Assembly (NCBI RefSeq): GCF_013408655.1
Contig: NZ_JACCBP010000001.1
Location: 2,232,001-2,296,000 of the forward strand
Length of the DNA: 64,000 nt
Reading direction: 5' to 3'
Source of the DNA: Pigmentiphaga litoralis
GTDB taxonomy: Bacteria > Pseudomonadota > Gammaproteobacteria > Burkholderiales > Burkholderiaceae_B
In this document: in pieces, positions 63,012-64,000 of the stretch
Numbering within the stretch: the stretch's first letter is position 1
How the letters are laid out: each line of letters begins with the position of its first letter
Notes under the pieces: generated by a model
Told to the model about the DNA's origin: nothing
The model's database searches: none
Seen by the model: the letters and a program-made list of their open reading frames with translations, nothing else
Program-made: the position numbers and the translations under genes

Positions 63012-64000
63012 ATGCAATCTGGCCGCTACCGACTTTCCGAAGGTACACCGAACCCCCTGGGCGCGACCTGGGACGGTAAAGGTACCAACTTCGCGCTCTT
63101 CTCTGCCCATGCGGAACGGGTGGAACTCTGCCTGTTCGACGCCAAGGGCGAGACCGAACTCGAACGAATCGAACTCCCTGAATACACCGATGAAGTGTGG
63201 CACGGCTACCTGCACGAGCTGCCCCCGGGCACCGTGTATGGCTACCGCGTGTATGGTCCCTACCTGCCGCTGGAAGGCCACCGCTTCAACCCGAACAAGC
63301 TGTTGCTCGACCCCTATGCCAAAGCGCATATCGGCGAGCTGACCTGGGCGCCGGAAGTGTTCGGCTACCAGATGGGCCACGAAGATGGCGACCTGACGTT
63401 CGATGACCGCGACAGCGCCAAGTTCGTGCCGAAATGCGTGGTGGTCAATTCCACCAGCCCGGCCGAACGCCCGACCGGCCTGATCGTGCCGTGGGACCGC
63501 ACCGTGTTCTACGAAACCCATGTGGCCGGCTTTACCAAGCGCCATCCCAACGTGCCTGACGCACTGCGCGGCACCTTTGCCGGCCTGAAGCAGCAGGAAG
63601 TCGTCGACTACATCCGCACGCTGGGTGTCACGTCGGTCGAACTGCTGCCCATTCACACCTTCGTGAACGACAGCTACCTGCTCGAAAAGGGCATGAAGAA
63701 TTACTGGGGCTACAACACCCTGGGCTTCTTTGCACCGGATCCCCGTTACTTCTCGGGCGAAGCCGTGCAGGAATTCAAGGACATGGTTGACCGCCTGCAT
63801 GAAGCGCGTCTGGAAGTGATCCTTGACGTGGTCTACAACCACACCGCCGAAGGCAACGAGATGGGGCCGACCCTGTCGTTCAAGGGCATCGACAACGCGT
63901 CGTACTACCGCCTGATGCCCGAAGAAAAGCGCTACTACATCAACGACACCGGCACCGGCAACACGCTGAACCTGAGCCATCCGCGCACGCTGCAGATGGT
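63012..64000 (+). CDS. glgX: Glycogen debranching enzyme GlgX (5' part, runs off the window)
   Basis: 329 codons visible of a protein that is normally about 650-750 residues. It removes alpha-1,6 branches from phosphorylase-limited glycogen. The N-terminal CBM48 domain (GTNFALFSAHAERVELCLFD, about 24-43) is followed by the start of the GH13 barrel with FYETHVAGFTKRHP, WGYNTLGFFAPDPRYF and DVVYNHTAEG (conserved region I). The ATG at 63012 has GAAGAGA upstream. The stop lies beyond 64000. Confidence 0.93.
   Translation, partial: MQSGRYRLSEGTPNPLGATWDGKGTNFALFSAHAERVELCLFDAKGETELERIELPEYTDEVWHGYLHELPPGTVYGYRVYGPYLPLEGHRFNPNKLLLDPYAKAHIGELTWAPEVFGYQMGHEDGDLTFDDRDSAKFVPKCVVVNSTSPAERPTGLIVPWDRTVFYETHVAGFTKRHPNVPDALRGTFAGLKQQEVVDYIRTLGVTSVELLPIHTFVNDSYLLEKGMKNYWGYNTLGFFAPDPRYFSGEAVQEFKDMVDRLHEARLEVILDVVYNHTAEGNEMGPTLSFKGIDNASYYRLMPEEKRYYINDTGTGNTLNLSHPRTLQM

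Noticed and set aside
1..64000. CRISPR arrays, insertion sequences, rRNA genes, riboswitches
   Set aside because: No regularly spaced repeats, transposase genes with terminal repeats, rRNA sequence or recognisable riboswitch core was found on reading both strands. This is a by-eye check only.

Overview
The window is high-GC DNA (about two thirds G+C) from a proteobacterium of the order Burkholderiales, most likely Alcaligenaceae (Bordetella/Achromobacter-like). This rests on the housekeeping order queG-tsaE-amiC-mutL-miaA and hda-HAD-pcnB-folK, on four Bug/TctC periplasmic receptors in 64 kb, and on many LysR-regulated catabolic clusters. I can name the family and not the species. No phage, insertion sequence, CRISPR array or rRNA was found. 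There is one tRNA, tRNA-Arg(CCT).

Left part (1-29.7 kb) is mainly housekeeping. On the minus strand lie plsY, ybaK, xerD and a Bug receptor, followed by an AEC transporter and queG. The plus strand then carries tsaE, a Tat-exported amidase (amiC), mutL, miaA, hisC, perM, hda, a HAD phosphatase, pcnB and folK. dedA, an enolase-superfamily gene and purM run the other way. From 21.0 to 24.2 kb a LysR gene faces two manganese-cupin hydroxynitrile-lyase-like genes and a carboxymuconolactone-decarboxylase-like gene. A diguanylate cyclase follows, then a minus-strand htpG operon with a clear heat-shock (RpoH-type) promoter, and an HNH endonuclease gene with a LexA-like box upstream.

Middle (29.9-41.7 kb): a STAS protein, a lipoprotein metallo-hydrolase behind parE-parC (topoisomerase IV), an MFS transporter coupled to a 42-residue membrane protein, a cluster of small envelope proteins resembling the YqjD/YqjE stress group, and a secreted alpha/beta hydrolase.

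Right part (40.2-62.8 kb) is accessory catabolism in three blocks. Block A (47.1-40.2 kb, minus) holds cupin, HpcH/HpaI aldolase, DUF6282-type hydrolase, IclR regulator, dihydroorotate-dehydrogenase-like flavoprotein, Bug receptor and M20 amidohydrolase. Its substrate is unknown and it is the best candidate here for an undescribed pathway. Block B (53.3-49.1 kb, minus) holds hydratase, CoA-transferase, CitE-like lyase and Bug receptor with a divergent LysR gene, which is the enzyme set for itaconate breakdown to pyruvate and acetyl-CoA. Block C (54.4-62.8 kb) has an Lrp regulator and a biotin/methionine sulfoxide reductase-like molybdoenzyme on one side of an AT-rich divergent promoter region. 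On the other side are metC, a DapA-like aldolase, an SDR that lacks the catalytic Tyr and Lys, a Bug receptor and a DadA-like flavoprotein. A truncated alcohol dehydrogenase abuts a LysR start between blocks A and B. The window ends inside glgX.
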